Assembly: GCA_022747635.1 (NCBI GenBank)
Contig: JAKTNV010000235.1
Location: 124,001 to 188,000, forward strand
Direction of reading: 5' to 3'
DNA length: 64,000 bases
From: Hetaerina americana
Lineage: Eukaryota; Arthropoda; Insecta; Odonata; Calopterygidae
Shown here piece after piece: positions 39,664 through 52,727 of the stretch (positions are counted from its first letter, which is position 1; each line of letters starts with the position of its first letter). Below the pieces are notes generated by a model, which did no database searches, was not told the origin of the DNA, and worked only from the letters and a program-made list of their open reading frames with translations. Both the position numbers and the translations under genes were made by a program.

Positions 39664-40748
39664 ATTTCTCATCCCGGGACTGCGGCTGGAAAACTTTATG
39701 CTTGCAAGAAATACGTATAAATGATACCATTTTCTCAAAAACGACCGTTTTGATTGGTAAAAAAAGAACAAATTTTCATTTGATGAATGAAAAACTTTTA
39801 AAAAAGCACTTGGAAGAAAAATTTAGAGAACAATTAATTCGCGAAATTTTTCATCCCGGGACTGCGGACGAAAATTATTATGTTTAAAAAATAAGTATAT
39901 TAACGAAACTTTCATAACAGCGACTGCCTTTAAAGGAAGAGAGGCGACCAAATAATAATTCAATGATTTTTAAACTTTAAAATACCGCTGAGGTAAAAAC
40001 TAAACGCCACAATTGAATCACAAAATTTCTCATCCCGGTACTGCGGATGAAAATTTTATGTTTGCAGAGAATACGTTTAAATACGAAATTTTCTTAATAA
40101 CTGCCGTTTGGAAATGAAAAGAGTCAAACAAATTTACAATGAAAACTAACAGGCTTTCAAAAAAACCTTCGGGGGTACAACTAGAAGAGTCGCTTTAATC
40201 ACGAAATTTCTAATCCCGGGACTGCGGCTGGAAAACGTTATGCTTGCAAGAAATACGTATAAATGATACCATTTTCAAAAAAACGACCGTTTCGAAAGGT
40301 AAAGTAAGGAACAAATTTTCATTTGATGAATGAAGAGTTTTTAAAAAAGCACTTGGAAGAAAAACTTACACGGAAATTGATTCGCGAAATTTCTCATCCC
40401 GGGACTGCGGAGGAAAATTATTATGTAAAATAAGTACGTATATTAACGAAACTTGTATAACAGCTAATGCTTTGAAAGGAAGGGAGGCAACAAAATATTC
40501 ATTCAATGAATTTTAAGCTTTAAAAAACCGCTGAGGTAAAAACTAAACGCAACAATTAAATCACAAAATTTCTCATCCCGGTTCTGCGGATGAAAAATTT
40601 TGTTTGCAAGAAATACGTATGAATACGAAAATTTTCTCAATAACTGCCGTTTGGGAGTGAAAAGTGTCACACAAATTTACAATTAAAACTAACAGGCTTT
40701 CAAAAAAACCCTCGGGGGAACAACGAAACGAGTCGCTTGAATCACGAA
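39664..40748 (+). repeat. Truncated HOR I unit (a, then b/d hybrid)
   Basis: A markers 39,702 (a) and 40,244 (b front, d back). Trimer c and most of b and d are missing: the next marker, 40,787, is e-like. The unit is four trimers instead of six between successive a and the equivalent next element, a loss of about 1,087 bp. Confidence 0.82.
40344..40371 (+). other. Deletion junction b to d inside one A monomer
   Basis: Upstream of 40,344 the A has the b diagnostic GAATGAAGAGTTTTTAAA; downstream of 40,371 it has the d diagnostic ACACGGAAATTGATT and then the d-type B, GTAAAATAAGTACG. The stretch between is identical in b and d, so the exchange lies within it. Unequal crossing-over between homologous A monomers two trimers apart explains it. 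Confidence 0.78.
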
Positions 40749-43700
40749 ATTTCTCATCCCGGGACTGCGGCTGGAAAACTTTATGCTTGCAAGAAATACG
40801 TATAAATGATACCATTTTCTCAAAAACGACCGTTTTGATTCGTAAAAAAAGAACAAATTTTCATTTGATGAATGAAAAACTTTTAAAAAAGCACTTGGAA
40901 GAAAAATTTAGAGAACAATTAATTCGCGAAATTTTTCATCCCGGGACTGCGGACGAAAATTATTATGTTTAAAAAATAAGTATATTAACGAAACTTTCAT
41001 ACCAGCGACTGCCTTTAAAGGAAGACAGGCGACCAAATAATAATTCAATGATTTTTAAACTTTAAAAAACCGCTGAGGAAAAAAACTAAACGCAACAATT
41101 AAATCGCAAAATTTCTCATCCCAGTACTGCGGATGAAAAATTTTATGTTTGCAAGAAATACGTTTGAATACGAAAGTTTCCCCAATAACTGCCGTTTGGA
41201 AATGTAAAGAGTAAAACAAATATACAACTGAAACTAACAGTCTTTATAAAAAACCCTCGGGGGAACAACTAAACAAGTCGCTTGAATCACGAAATTTCTC
41301 ATCCCGGGACTGCGGCTGGAAAAGTTTGTGCTTGCAAAAAATACGTATAAATGATACCATTTTCAAAAAAACGACCGTTTTGAAAGGTAAAGAAAGGAAC
41401 AAATTTTCATTTGATGAATAAAGAGCTCTTAAAAAAGCACTTGGTAGAAAAACTCACACGACAATTCATTCGCGTAATTTCTCATCCCGAATCTGCGGAG
41501 GAAAATTATTATGTATAAAAAATACGTATATATACGAAACTTTTATAACAGCGGCTGCTTTGAAAGGAAGGGAGGCAACAAAATATTCATTCAATGAATT
41601 TTAAGCTTTAAAAAACCGCTGAGGTAAAAACTAAACGCAACAATTAAATCACAAAATTTCTTATCCCGGTACTGCGGATGAAAAATTTTGTTTGCAAGAA
41701 ATACGTATGAATACGAAAATTTTCTTAATAACTGCGGTTTGGAAATGAAAAGAGTCAAACAAATTTACAATATAAACTAACAGGCTTTCAAAAAAACCTT
41801 CGGGGGAACAACTAAAAGAGTCGCTTAAATCACGAAATTTCTAATCCCGGGACTGCGGCTGGAAAAAGTTATGCTTGCAAGAAACTCGTAAAAATGATAC
41901 CATTTTCTCAAAAACGACCGTTTTGAAAAGTTAAGAAAGGAACAAATTTTCATTTGATAAATGAAGAGCTTTTAAAAAAGCACTTGGTAGAAAAACTCAC
42001 ACGACAATTCATTCGCGTAATTTCTCATCCCGAATCTGCGGAGGAAAACTATTATGTATAAAAAATACGTATATATACGAAACTTTTATAACAGCGGCTG
42101 CTTTGAAAGGAAGGGAGGCAACAAAATATTCATTCAATGAACTTTAAGCTTTAAAAAACCGCTGAGGTAAAAACTAAACGCCACAATTGAATCACAAAAT
42201 TTCTCATCCCCGGTACTGCGGATATAAAATTTTATGTTTTTCAAGAAATACGTTTAAATACGAAAATTTTCTTAATAACTACCGTTTGGAAATGAAAAGA
42301 GTCAAACAAATTTACAATATAAACTAACAGGCTTTCAAAAAAACCTTCGTGGGAACAACTAAAAGAGTCGCTTAAATCACGAAATTTCTAATCCCGGGAC
42401 TGCGGCTGGAAAACGTTCTGCTTGCAAGAAATTCGTAAAAATGATACCATTTTCTCAAAAACGACCGTTTTGAAAAGTTAAGAAAGGAACAAATTTTCAT
42501 TTGATAAATGAAGAGCTTTTAAAAAAGCACTTGGTAGAAAAACTCACACGACAATTCATTCACGTAATTTCTCCTCCCGAATCTGCGGAGGAAAATTATT
42601 ATGTATAAAAAATACGTATATATACGAAACTTTTATAACAGCGGCTGCTTTGAAAGGAAAAGAGGCTACCAAATATTCATTCAATGAATTTTAAGCTTTA
42701 AAAAACCGCTGATTTACTAAACGCCACAATTGAATCACAAAATTTCTCATCCCGGTACTGCGGATGAAAAATTTTATGTTAGCAAGAAATACATTTAAAT
42801 ACGAAAATTTTCTTAATTACTGCCGTTTGGAAATGAAAAGAGTCAAACAAATTTACAATTAAAACTAACAGGCTTTTAAAAAAAACCCTCGTGGGAACAA
42901 CCATACGAGTCGCTTGAATCACAAAATTTCTCATCCCGGGACTGCGGCTGGAAAACTTTATGCTTGCAAGAAATACGTATAAATGATACCATTTTCAAAA
43001 AAACGACCGTTTTGAAAGGTAAAGAAAGGAACAAATTTTCATTTGATGAATAAAGAGCCTTTAAAAAAGCACTTGGAAGAAAAACTTACACGGAAATTGA
43101 TTCGCGAAATTTCTCATCCCGGGACTGCGGAGGAAAATTATTATGTATAATAAGTACGTATATTAACGAAACTTTTATAACAGCTAATGCTTTGAAAGGA
43201 AGGGAGGCAACAAAATATTCATTCAATGAATTTTAAGCTTTAAAAAACCGCTTAGGTAAAAACTAAACGCAACAATTAAATACCAAAATTTCTCATCCCG
43301 GTACTGCGGATGAAAAATTTTGTTTGCAAGAAATTAGTATGAATACGAAAATTTTCTCAATAACTGCCGTTTGGGAGTGAAAAGTGTCACACAAATTTAC
43401 AATTAAAACTAACAGGCTTTCAAAAAAACCCTCGGGGGAACAACGAAACGAGTCGCTTGAATCACGAAATTTTTTATCCCGGGACTGCGGCTAGAAAACG
43501 TAATGCTTGCAAGAAGTACGTATAAATGATACCATTTTCTCAAATACGACCGTTTTGAATGCTAAAGAAAGAACAAATTTTCATTTGATGAATGAAAAGC
43601 TTTTAGAAAAGCACTTGGAAGAAAAACTTACACGACAATTGATTCGCGAAATTTCTTATCCCGAACTTTCTGAGGAAAATTATTATGTTTAATAAGTACG

Positions 43701-46005
43701 TATATTAACGAAACTTTCATAACAGCGACTGCTTTGAAAGGAAGAGAGGTGACCAAATATTCATTCAATAAATTTTAAGCTTTAAAAAACCGCTGAGGTA
43801 AAAACTAAACGCCACAATTGAATCACAAAATTTCTCATCCCGGTACTGCGGATAAAAAATTTTATGTTTCCAAGAAATACGTTTCAATACAAAAATTTTC
43901 TCAATAACTTCCGTTTGGAAATGAAAAGAGTCAAACAAATTTATAATTAAAACTAACAGGCTTTCAAAAAAACCCTCGGTGGAACAAATAAACGAGTGGC
44001 TTGAATCACGAAATTTCTCATCCCGGGACTGCGGCTGGAAAACGTTATTCCTCCAAGAAATACGTATAAATGATACCTTTTTCTCAAAAACGACGGTTTT
44101 CAAAGGTAAAGAAAGGAACAAATTTTCTTTTGATGAGTAAAGAGCCTTTGAAAAAGCACTTGGAAGAAAAACTTACACGAAAATTGATTCCCAAAATTTC
44201 TCATCCCGGGACTGCGGAGGAAAATTATTATGTTAAAAAAATAAGAATATTAACGAAACTTTTATAACAGCGACTGCCTTTGAAGGAAGAGAGGCGACAA
44301 AATATTCATTCATTGAATTTTAAGCTTTAAAAAACCTCTGAGGTTCAAACTAAACGCAACAATTGAATCACAAAATTTTTCAACCCGGTACTGCGGATGA
44401 AAAATTTAATGTTTGCAAGAAATACGTTTGAATGCGGAAATTTTTCCAATAACTGCCTTTTGAAAATGAAAGGAGTCACACAAATTTACAATTAAAACTA
44501 ACAGGCTTTCAAAAAAACCCTCGGGGGAACAACTAAACGAGTCGCTTGAATCACGAAATTTTTTATCCCGGGACTGCGGCTAGAAAACGTTATGCTTGCA
44601 AGAAGTACGTATAAATGATACCATTTTCTCAAATACGACCGTTTTGAATGCTAAAGAAAGAACAAATTTTCATTTGATGAATGAAAAGCTTTTAGAAAAG
44701 CACTTGGAAGAAAAACATACACGAAAATTTATTTACGAAATTTCTCATCCCGGGACTGCGGATGAAAAATTTTATATTAACAAGAAATACGTATGAATAC
44801 GAAAATTTTCTCAATAACTGCCGTTTGGAAATAAAAGGAAAAGACAAATTTACAATGAAAACAAAAAGGCTTTCAAAAAAACCCTCTGGGGAACAACTAA
44901 ACGAGTCGCTTAAATCACGAAATTTCTTATCCCGGGACTGCGGCTGGAAAACGTTATGCTTGCAAGAAATACGTATAAATGATACCATTTTCTCAAAAAC
45001 GACCGTTTTGGATGGTAAAGAAAGAACAAATTTTCATTGGATGAATGAAAAGCTTTTAGAAAAATACTTGGAAGAAAAACTTACACGAAAAATGATTCAC
45101 GAAATTTCTCATCCCGGGACTGCGGAGGAAAATTATTATGTTTAAAAAGTACTTATATTAACGAAACTTTCATAAGAGCGACTGCCTTTAAAGGAAGAGA
45201 GGCGACCAAATATTCATTCAATGATTTTTAAGCTTTAAAAAACCGCTGAGGTACAAACTAAACGCAACAATTGAATCACAAAATTTCTCATCCCGGTACT
45301 GCGGATGAAAAATTTTGTTTGCAAGAAATACGTTTAAATACTAAAATTCTCTCAATAACTGCCGTTTGGAAATGAAAAGAGTCAAACAAATTTACAATTA
45401 AAACTATCAGGCTTTCAAAAAAACCCTCGGGGGAACAACTAAACGAGTCGCTTGAATCACGAAATTTCTTATCCCTGGACTGCGGCTGGAAAACTTTATG
45501 CTTGCAGGAAATACGTATAAATGATACCATTTTCTCAAAAACGACCGTTTTGAATGGTAAAGAAAGAACAAATTTTCATTTGATGAATGAAGAGCTTTTA
45601 AAAAAGCACTTGGTAGAAAAACTTACACGAATATTCATTCACAAAATTTCCCATCCCGAATCTGCGGAGGAAAATTATTATGTTTAATAAGTACGTATAT
45701 TAACGAAACTTTTATTAAAGCTAATCCTTTGAAAGGAAGGGAGGCAACAAAATATTCATTCAATGAATTTTAATCTTTAAAAAACCGCTGAGGTAAAAAC
45801 TAAACGCCACAATTGAATCACAAAATTTCTCATCCCGGTACTGCGGATGAAAAATTTTGTTTGCAAGAAATACGTATGAATACGAAAATTTTCTCAATAA
45901 CTGCCGTTCGGAAGTGAAAAGAGTCACACAAATTTACAATTAAAACTAACAGGCTTTCAAAAAAACCCTCGGGGGAACAACGAAACGAATCGCTTGAATC
46001 ACGAA
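40749..46005 (+). repeat. HOR II unit (e'-g-h-i-j-k-l-m-n-o)
   Basis: A markers 40,787, 41,332, 41,875, 42,422, 42,964, 43,507, 44,051, 44,596 (dimer), 44,960 and 45,502. Length about 5,257 bp. It has the same order as the 23-33 kb units and a high degree of identity to 28,432-33,687. Confidence 0.9.
44558..44921 (+). repeat. A-C dimer (m), copy 3
   Basis: Same fusion as the other m dimers, in the 40.7-46.0 kb HOR II unit; markers 44,596 to 44,960. Confidence 0.87.
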
Positions 46006-49000
46006 ATTTCTCATCCCGGGACTGCGGCTGGAAAACGTTATGCATGCAAGAAATACGTATAAATGATACCTTTTTCTCAAAAATGACCATTTTGAATGGT
46101 AAAGAAAAAACATATTTTCATTTGATGAATGAAAAGCTTTTAAAAAAGCACTTGGAAGAAAAACACGAAAATTGATTCGCGGAATTTTTCATCCCGGGAC
46201 TGCGGAGGAAAATTAATATGTTTAAAAAATAAGTATATTAACGAAACTTTCATAACAGCGACTGCCTTTAAAGGAAGAGAGGCGACCAAATATTCATTCA
46301 ATGAATTTTAAGCTTTAAAAAACCGCTGAGGTAAAAACTAAACGACACAATTGAATCACAAAATTTCTCATCCCGGTACTGCGGATATAAAATTTTATGT
46401 TTTTCAAGAAATACGTTTAAATACGAAATTTTTTTTTAATAACTGCCGTTTGGAAATGAAAAGAGTCAAACAAATTTACAATTAAAACTAACAGGCTTTC
46501 AAAAAAACCTTCGGGGGAACAACTAAAAGAGTCACTTTAATCACGAAATTTCTTATCCCGGGACTGCGGCTGGAAAACGTTATGCTTGCAAGAAATACGT
46601 ATAAATGATACCATTTTCTCAAAAACGACCGTTTTGGATGGTAAAGAAAGAACAAATTTTCATTTGATGAATGAAAAACTTTTAAAAAAGCACTTGGAAG
46701 AAAAATTTTGAGAACAATAATTCGCGAAATTTTTCATCCCGGGACTGCGGACGAAAATTATTATGTTTAAAAAATAAGTATATTAACGAAACTTTCATAC
46801 CAGCGACTGCCTTTAAAGGAAGACAGGCGACCAAATAATAATTCAATGATTTTTAAACTTTAAAAAACCGCTGAGGAAAAAAACTAAACGCAACAATTAA
46901 ATCGCAAAATTTCTCATCCCGGTACTGCGGATGAAAAATTTTATGTTTGCAAGAAATACGTTTGAATACGAAAGTTTCCCCAATAACTGCCGTTTGGAAA
47001 TATAAAGAGTAAAACAAATATACAACTGAAACTAACAGTCTTTATAAAAAACCCTCGGGGGAACAACTAAACAAGTCCCTTGAATCACGAAATTTCTCAT
47101 CCCGGGACTGCGGCTGGAAAAGTTTGTGCTTGCAAAAAATACGTATATATGATACCATTTTCAAAAAAACGACCGTTTTGAAAGGTAAAGAAAGGAACAA
47201 ATTTTCATTTGATGAATAAAGAGCTCTTAAAAAAGGACTTGGTAGAAAAACTCACACGACAATTCATTCGCGTAATTTCTCATCCCGAATCTGCGGAGGA
47301 AAATTATTATGCATAAAAAATACGTATATATACGAAACTTTTATAACAGCGGCTGCTTTGAAAGGAAGGGAGGCAACAAAATATTCATTCAATGAATTTT
47401 AAGGTTTAAAAAACCGCTGAGGTAAAAACTAAACGCAACAATTAAATCACAAAATTTCTTATCCCGGTACTGCGGATGAAAAATTTTGTTTGCAAGAAAT
47501 ACGTATGAATACGAAAATTTTCTTAATTACTGCGGTTTGGAAATGAAAAGAGTCAAACAAATTTACAATATAAACTAACAGGCTTTCAAAAAAACCTTCG
47601 GGGGAACAACTAAAAGAGTCGCTTAAATCACGAAATTTCTAATCCCGGGACTGCGGCTGGAAAAAGTTATGCTTGCAAGAAACTCGTAAAAATGATACCA
47701 TTTTCTCAAAAACGACCGTTTTGAAAAGTTAAGAAAGGAACAAATTTTCATTTGATAAATGAAGAGCTTTTAAAAAAGCACTTGGTAGAAAAACTCACAC
47801 GACAATTCATTCGCGTAATTTCTCATCCCGAATCTGCGGAGGAAAACTATTATGTATAAAAAATACGTATATATACGAAACTTTTATAACAGCGGCTGCT
47901 TTGAAAGGGAGGCAACAAAATATTCATTCAATGAACTTTAAGCTTTAAAAAACCGCTGAGGTAAAAACTAAACGCCACAATTGAATCACAAAATTTCTCA
48001 TCCCCGGTACTGCGGATATAAAATTTTATGTTTTTCAAGAAATACGTTTAAATACGAAAATTTTCTTAATAACTACCGTTTGGAAATGAAAAGAGTCAAA
48101 CAAATTTACAATATAAACTAACAGGCTTTCAAAAAAACCTTCGTGGGAACAACTAAAAGAGTCGCTTAAATCACGAAATTTCTAATCCCGGGACTGCGGC
48201 TGGAAAACGTTCTGCTTGCAAGAAATTCGTAAAAATGATACCATTTTCTCAAAAACGACCGTTTTGAAAAGTTAAGAAAGGAACAAATTTTCATTTGATA
48301 AATGAAGAGCTTTTAAAAAAGCACTTGGTAGAAAAACTCACACGACAATTCATTCGCGTAATTTCTCCTCCCGAATCTGCGGAGGAAAATTATTATGTAT
48401 AAAAAATACGTATATATACGAAACTTTTATAACAGCGGCTGCTTTGAAAGGAAAAGAGGCTACCAAATATTCATTCAATGAATTTTAAGCTTTAAAAAAC
48501 CGCTGATTTATTAAACGCCACAATTGAATCACAAAATTTCTCATCCCGGTACTGCGGATGAAAAATTTTATGTTAGCAAGAAATACATTTAAATACGAAA
48601 ATTTTCTTAATTACTGCCGTTTGGAAATGAAAAGAGTCAAACAAATTTACAATTAAAACTAACAGGCTTTTAAAAAAAACCCTCGTGGGAACAACCATAC
48701 GAGTCGCTTGAATCACAAAATTTCTCATCCCGGGACTGCGGCTGGAAAACTTTATGCTTGCAAGAAATACGTATAAATGATACCATTTTCAAAAAAACGA
48801 CCGTTTTGAAAGGTAAAGAAAGGAACAAATTTTCATTTGATGAATAAAGAGCCTTTAAAAAAGCACTTGGAAGAAAAACTTACACGGAAATTGATTCGCG
48901 AAATTTCTCATCCCGGGACTGCGGAGGAAAATTATTATGTATAATAAGTACGTATATTAACGAAACTTTTATAACAGCTAATGCTTTGAAAGGAAGGGAG

Positions 49001-49079
49001 GCAACAAAATATTCATTCAATGAATTTTAAGCTTTAAAAAACCGCTTAGGTAAAAACTAAACGCAACAATTAAATACCA

Positions 49080-49116
49080 AAATTTCTCATCCCGGTACTG
49101 CGGATGAAAAATTTTA
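49080..49116 (+). other. Trimer-deletion junction j to l (k lost)
   Basis: Upstream is the j-specific ACCGCTTAGGT and AATACCAAAATTTCTC; downstream is the C normally found after k, with GTTTCCAAGAAATACG. In other units a whole trimer including A of k lies between these markers. The breakpoint falls in the shared box at the start of C, so 543 bp were removed in register. Confidence 0.8.
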
Positions 49117-49809
49117 TGTTTCCAAGAAATACGTTTCAATACGAAAATTTTCTCAATAACTTCCGTTTGGAAATGAAAAGAGTCAAACAAATTTACAATT
49201 AAAACTAACAGGCTTTCAAAAAAACCCTCGGTGGAACAAATAAACGAGTGGCTTGAATCACGAAATTTCTCATCCCGGGACTGCGGCTGGAAAACGTTAT
49301 TCCTCCAAGAAATACGTATAAATGATACCTTTTTCTCAAAAACGACGGTTTTCAAAGGTAAAGAAAGGAACAAATTTTCTTTTGATGAGTAAAGAGCCTT
49401 TGAAAAAGCACTTGGAAGAAAAACTTACACGAAAATTGATTCCCAAAATTTCTCATCCCGGGACTGCGGAGGAAAATTATTATGTTAAAAAAATAAGAAT
49501 ATTAACGAAACTTTTATAACAGCGACTGCCTTTGAAGGAAGAGAGGCGACAAAATATTCATTCATTGAATTTTAAGCTTTAAAAAACCTCTGAGGTTCAA
49601 ACTAAACGCAACAATTGAATCACAAAATTTTTCAACCCGGTACTGCGGATGAAAAATTTAATGTTTGCAAGAAATACGTTTGAATGCGGAAATTTTTCCA
49701 ATAACTGCCTTTTGAAAATGAAAGGAGTCACACAAATTTACAATTAAAACTAACAGGCTTTCAAAAAAACCCTCGGGGGAACAACTAAACGAGTCGCTTG
49801 AATCACGAA

Positions 49810-50173
49810 ATTTTTTATCCCGGGACTGCGGCTAGAAAACGTTATGCTTGCAAGAAGTACGTATAAATGATACCATTTTCTCAAATACGACCGTTTTGAA
49901 TGCTAAAGAAAGAACAAATTTTCATTTGATGAATGAAAAGCTTTTAGAAAAGCACTTGGAAGAAAAACATACACGAAAATTTATTTACGAAATTTCTCAT
50001 CCCGGGACTGCGGATGAAAAATTTTATATTAACAAGAAATACGTATGAATACGAAAATTTTCTCAATAACTGCCGTTTGGAAATAAAAGGAAAAGACAAA
50101 TTTACAATGAAAACAAAAAGGCTTTCAAAAAAACCCTCTGGGGAACAACTAAACGAGTCGCTTAAATCACGAA
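49810..50173 (+). repeat. A-C dimer (m), copy 4
   Basis: Same fusion; markers 49,848 to 50,212. In the following n trimer TATGTTAAAAAAGTAC has lost the usual stop-forming TTTAAAAAG, so a frame runs on for 137 codons to about 50,427. This is a neutral variant as far as I can see. Confidence 0.87.
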
Positions 50174-52204
50174 ATTTCTTATCCCGGGACTGCGGCTGGA
50201 AAACGTTATGCTTGCAAGAAATACGTATAAATGATACCATTTTCTCAAAAACGACCGTTTTGGATGGTAAAGAAAGAACAAATTTTCATTGGATGAATGA
50301 AAAGCTTTTAGAAAAATACTTGGAAGAAAAACTTACACGAAAAATGATTCACGAAATTTCTCATCCCGGGACTGCGGAGGAAAATTATTATGTTAAAAAA
50401 GTACTTATATTAACGAAACTTTCATAAGAGCGACTGCCTTTAAAGGAAGAGAGGCGACCAAATATTCATTCAATGATTTTTAAGCTTTAAAAAACCGCTG
50501 AGGTACAAACTAAACGCAACAATTGAATCACAAAATTTCTCATCCCGGTACTGCGGATGAAAAATTTTGTTTGCAAGAAATACGTTTAAATACTAAAATT
50601 CTCTCAATAACTGCCGTTTGGAAATGAAAAGAGTCAAACAAATTTACAATTAAAACTATCAGGCTTTCAAAAAAACCCTCGGGGGAACAACTAAACGAGT
50701 CGCTTGAATCACGAAATTTCTTATCCCTGGACTGCGGCTGGAAAACTTTATGCTTGCAGGAAATACGTATAAATGATACCATTTTCTCAAAAACGACCTT
50801 TTTGAATGCTAAAGAAAGAACAAATTTTCATTTGATGAATGAAGAGCTTTTAAAAAAGCACTTGGTAGAAAAACTTACACGAATATTCATTCACAAAATT
50901 TCCCATCCCGAATCTGCGGAGGAAAATTATTATGTTTAATAAGTACGTATATTAACGAAACTTTTATTAAAGCTAATCCTTTGAAAGGAAGGGAGGCAAC
51001 AAAATATTCATTCAATGAATTTTAATCTTTAAAAAACCGCTGAGGTAAAAACTAAACGCCACAATTGAATCACAAAATTTCTCATCCCGGTACTGCGGAT
51101 GAAAAATTTTGTTTGCAAGAAATACGTATGAATACGAAAATTTTCTCAATAACTGCCGTTCGGAAGTGAAAAGAGTCACACAAATTTACAATTAAAACTA
51201 ACAGGCTTTCAAAAAAACCCTCGGGGGAACAACGAAACGAATCGCTTGAATCACGAAATTTCTCATCCCGGGACTGCGGCTGGAAAACGTTATGCTTGCA
51301 AGAAATACGTATAAATGATACCTTTTTCTCAAAAATGACCATTTTGAATGGTAAAGAAAAAACATATTTTCATTTGATGAATGAAAAGCTTTTAAAAAAG
51401 CACTTGGAAGAAAAACACGAAAATTGATTCGCGGAATTTTTCATCCCGGGACTGCGGAGGAAAATTAATATGTTTAAAAAATAAGTATATTAACGAAACT
51501 TTCATAACAGCGACTGCCTTTAAAGGAAGAGAGGCGACCAAATATTCATTCAATGAATTTTAAGCTTTAAAAAACCGCTGAGGTAAAAACTAAACGACAC
51601 AATTGAATCACAAAATTTCTCATCCCGGTACTGCGGATATAAAATTTTATGTTTTTCAAGAAATACGTTTAAATACGAAAATTTTTTTTAATAACTGCCG
51701 TTTGGAAATGAAAAGAGTCAAACAAATTTACAATTAAAACTAACAGGCTTTCAAAAAAACCTTCGGGGGAACAACTAAAAGAGTCACTTTAATCACGAAA
51801 TTTCTTATCCCGGGACTGCGGCTGGAAAACGTTATGCTTGCAAGAAATACGTATAAATGATACCATTTTCTCAAAAACGACCGTTTTGGATTGTAAAGAA
51901 AGAACAAATTTTCATTGGATGAATGAAAAGCTTTTAGAAAAATACTTGGAAGAAAAACTTAAACAGAAAATGATTCACGAAATTTCTCATCCCGGGACTG
52001 CGGAGGAAAATTATTATGTTTAAAAAGTACGTATATTAACGAAACTTTTATAACAGCGGCTGCTTTGAAAGGAAAAGAGACGACCAAATATTCATTCAAT
52101 GAATTTTAAGCTTAAAAAACCGCTGATGTACTAAACGCCACAATTGAATCACAAAATTTCTCATCCCGGTACTGCGGATGAAAAATTTTATGTTTTTCAA
52201 GAAA

Positions 52205-52250
52205 TACGTTTAAATACGAAAATTTTCTTAATAACTGCCGTTTGGAAATG
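52205..52250 (+). other. Recombinant C monomer between q and g
   Basis: The front of this C reads TATGTTTTTCAAGAAATACG followed by GAAAATTTTCTTAATAACTG, but from about 52,250 it reads AATGTAAAGAGTAAAAC, the form seen before g elsewhere, where the front is GAAAGTTTCCCCAATAACTG. The B just upstream (about 52,045-52,140) resembles the one before r trimers, with AAAAGAGACGACC and CTGATGTACTAAACG. At least two exchanges are needed. Confidence 0.65.
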
Positions 52251-52699
52251 TAAAGAGTAAAACAAATATACAACTGAAACTAACAGTCTTTATAAAAAAC
52301 CCTCGGGGGAACAACTAAACAAGTCGCTTGAATCACGAAATTTCTCATCCCGGGACTGCGGCTGGAAAAGTTTGTGCTTGCAAAAAATACGTATAAATGA
52401 TACCATTTTCAAAAAAACGACCGTTTTGAAAGGTAAAGAAAGGAACAAATTTTCATTTGATGAATAAAGAGCTCTTAAAAAAGCACTTGGTAGAAAAACT
52501 CACACGACAATTCATTCGCGTAATTTCTCAGCCCGAATCTGCGGAGGAAAATTATTATGTATTAAAAATACGTATATATACGAAACTTTTATAACAGCGG
52601 CTGCTTTGAAAGGAAGGGAGGCAACAAAATATTCATTCAATGAATTTTAAGCTTTAAAAAACCGCTGAGGTAAAAACTAAACGCAACAATTAAATCACA

Positions 52700-52727
52700 A
52701 AATTTCTTATCCCGGTACTGCGGATAT
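52700..52727 (+). other. Trimer-deletion junction g to i (h lost)
   Basis: The B ends as in g, CAATTAAATCACAAAATTTC then TTATCCCGGTACTGCGG, but continues into the C normally found after h, ATATAAAATTTTATG. The other HOR II units have the whole h trimer between these points. Again the breakpoint is in or beside the conserved box. Confidence 0.75.

Larger units (their letters stand above)
46006..51257 (+). repeat. HOR II variant unit (p-q*-g-h-i-j-l-m-n-o)
   Basis: A markers 46,044 (p), 46,586 (q/e hybrid), 47,130 (g), 47,673 (h), 48,216 (i), 48,758 (j), 49,303 (l), 49,848 (m, dimer), 50,212 (n), 50,754 (o). Compared with the basic unit it has gained p and q, lost e' and lost k, so the length stays near 5,252 bp although the content has changed. 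Confidence 0.87.

Noticed and set aside
50014..50427. Open frames of 60-137 codons on both strands, some starting with ATG and looking protein-like
   Set aside because: They recur with the repeat and overlap on both strands. The 181-bp monomer is not a multiple of three, and single-base and 4-base indels between copies shift the frame freely. The longest ones arise only at the A-C dimer. No known domain was recognised.
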